Shown in pieces: positions 5,967 to 6,036 of a stretch of DNA of 6,036 bases. A program made the position numbers and the translations under genes. The stretch covers positions 1 to 6,036 of the forward strand of contig JAUWJP010000112.1 in the NCBI GenBank assembly GCA_030607635.1, in the 5' to 3' direction. Position 1 is the first letter of the stretch. Each line of letters starts with the position of its first letter. The DNA is from Candidatus Aminicenantota bacterium. Its GTDB lineage: Bacteria; Acidobacteriota; Aminicenantia; Aminicenantales; Aminicenantaceae. Under the pieces are notes generated by a model. It had not been told where the DNA came from, did not search any database, and worked only from the letters and a program-made list of their open reading frames with translations.

Positions 5967-6020
5967 GAACCCGGTGTGGTGCCAGCGCAGCATTTTCTGC
6001 ACCAGAGAGAGGATGGAGTC
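5967..6020 (-). pseudogene. IS91-type transposase fragment (decayed)
   Basis: Read on the minus strand, 18 codons give DSILSLVQKMLRWHHTGF, directly after an in-frame TAA at 6021-6023. This resembles the 'I..LLxWRHSGF-VH' motif that lies in the middle of IS91-type transposases, just before the region matched by the fragment at 117-215. Homology seems to end at the Phe, 30 bases before repeat copy 3. The rest of the element, if any, lies beyond the right edge. The family call is from memory of the motif and is short, so it is tentative. Confidence 0.38.
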
Positions 6021-6036
6021 TTACATACATACACCC

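Overview
The window most likely comes from a Candidatus Aminicenantes or Acidobacteriota-type genome. Two large genes encode secreted proteins of the VWFA-related family (TIGR03436 type), which is expanded in those lineages. The moderate GC content and small genes of the third type seen here fit Aminicenantes somewhat better. This is inferred from family recognition; there is no rRNA or housekeeping marker in the window.

Layout, left to right: (1) 1-94 is the distal part of a repeat whose full form is seen at 3496-3705. By analogy it lies upstream of a further minus-strand gene just outside the left edge. (2) 95-408 has no intact gene. It holds a decayed fragment that looks like an IS91-type transposase (117-215, minus), a frameshifted stub of a plus-strand secreted protein (313-428) and a stem-loop downstream of the next gene. 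(3) 409-1269, minus, is an intact 286-aa exported protein resembling LolA-like outer-membrane lipoprotein-sorting proteins. (4) 1481-3475, minus, is an intact 664-aa secreted VWFA-related protein. (5) 3476-3705 is its upstream module: a strong Shine-Dalgarno, a possible 17-codon leader ORF, a sigma70-like promoter, and distal sequence. (6) 3761-5755, minus, is a second VWFA-related gene of exactly the same length (1995 bp), broken by one in-frame TAG at a position where the paralog has Tyr. (7) 5773-5937 is the third copy of the repeat, with the same promoter and leader ORF. (8) 5938-6036 carries another IS91-type transposase-like scrap.

The main result is that this is an array of paralogous VWFA genes, each preceded by the same promoter-and-leader module. 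The modules in front of the two genes differ at only 5 of 165 positions, while the proteins behind them agree at only about half of positions even in their best-conserved block. The upstream module is therefore much younger, or is kept uniform by gene conversion, compared with the genes it drives. Nothing in the window gives direct evidence of what the VWFA proteins bind. Signal peptides place all three products outside the cytoplasm.
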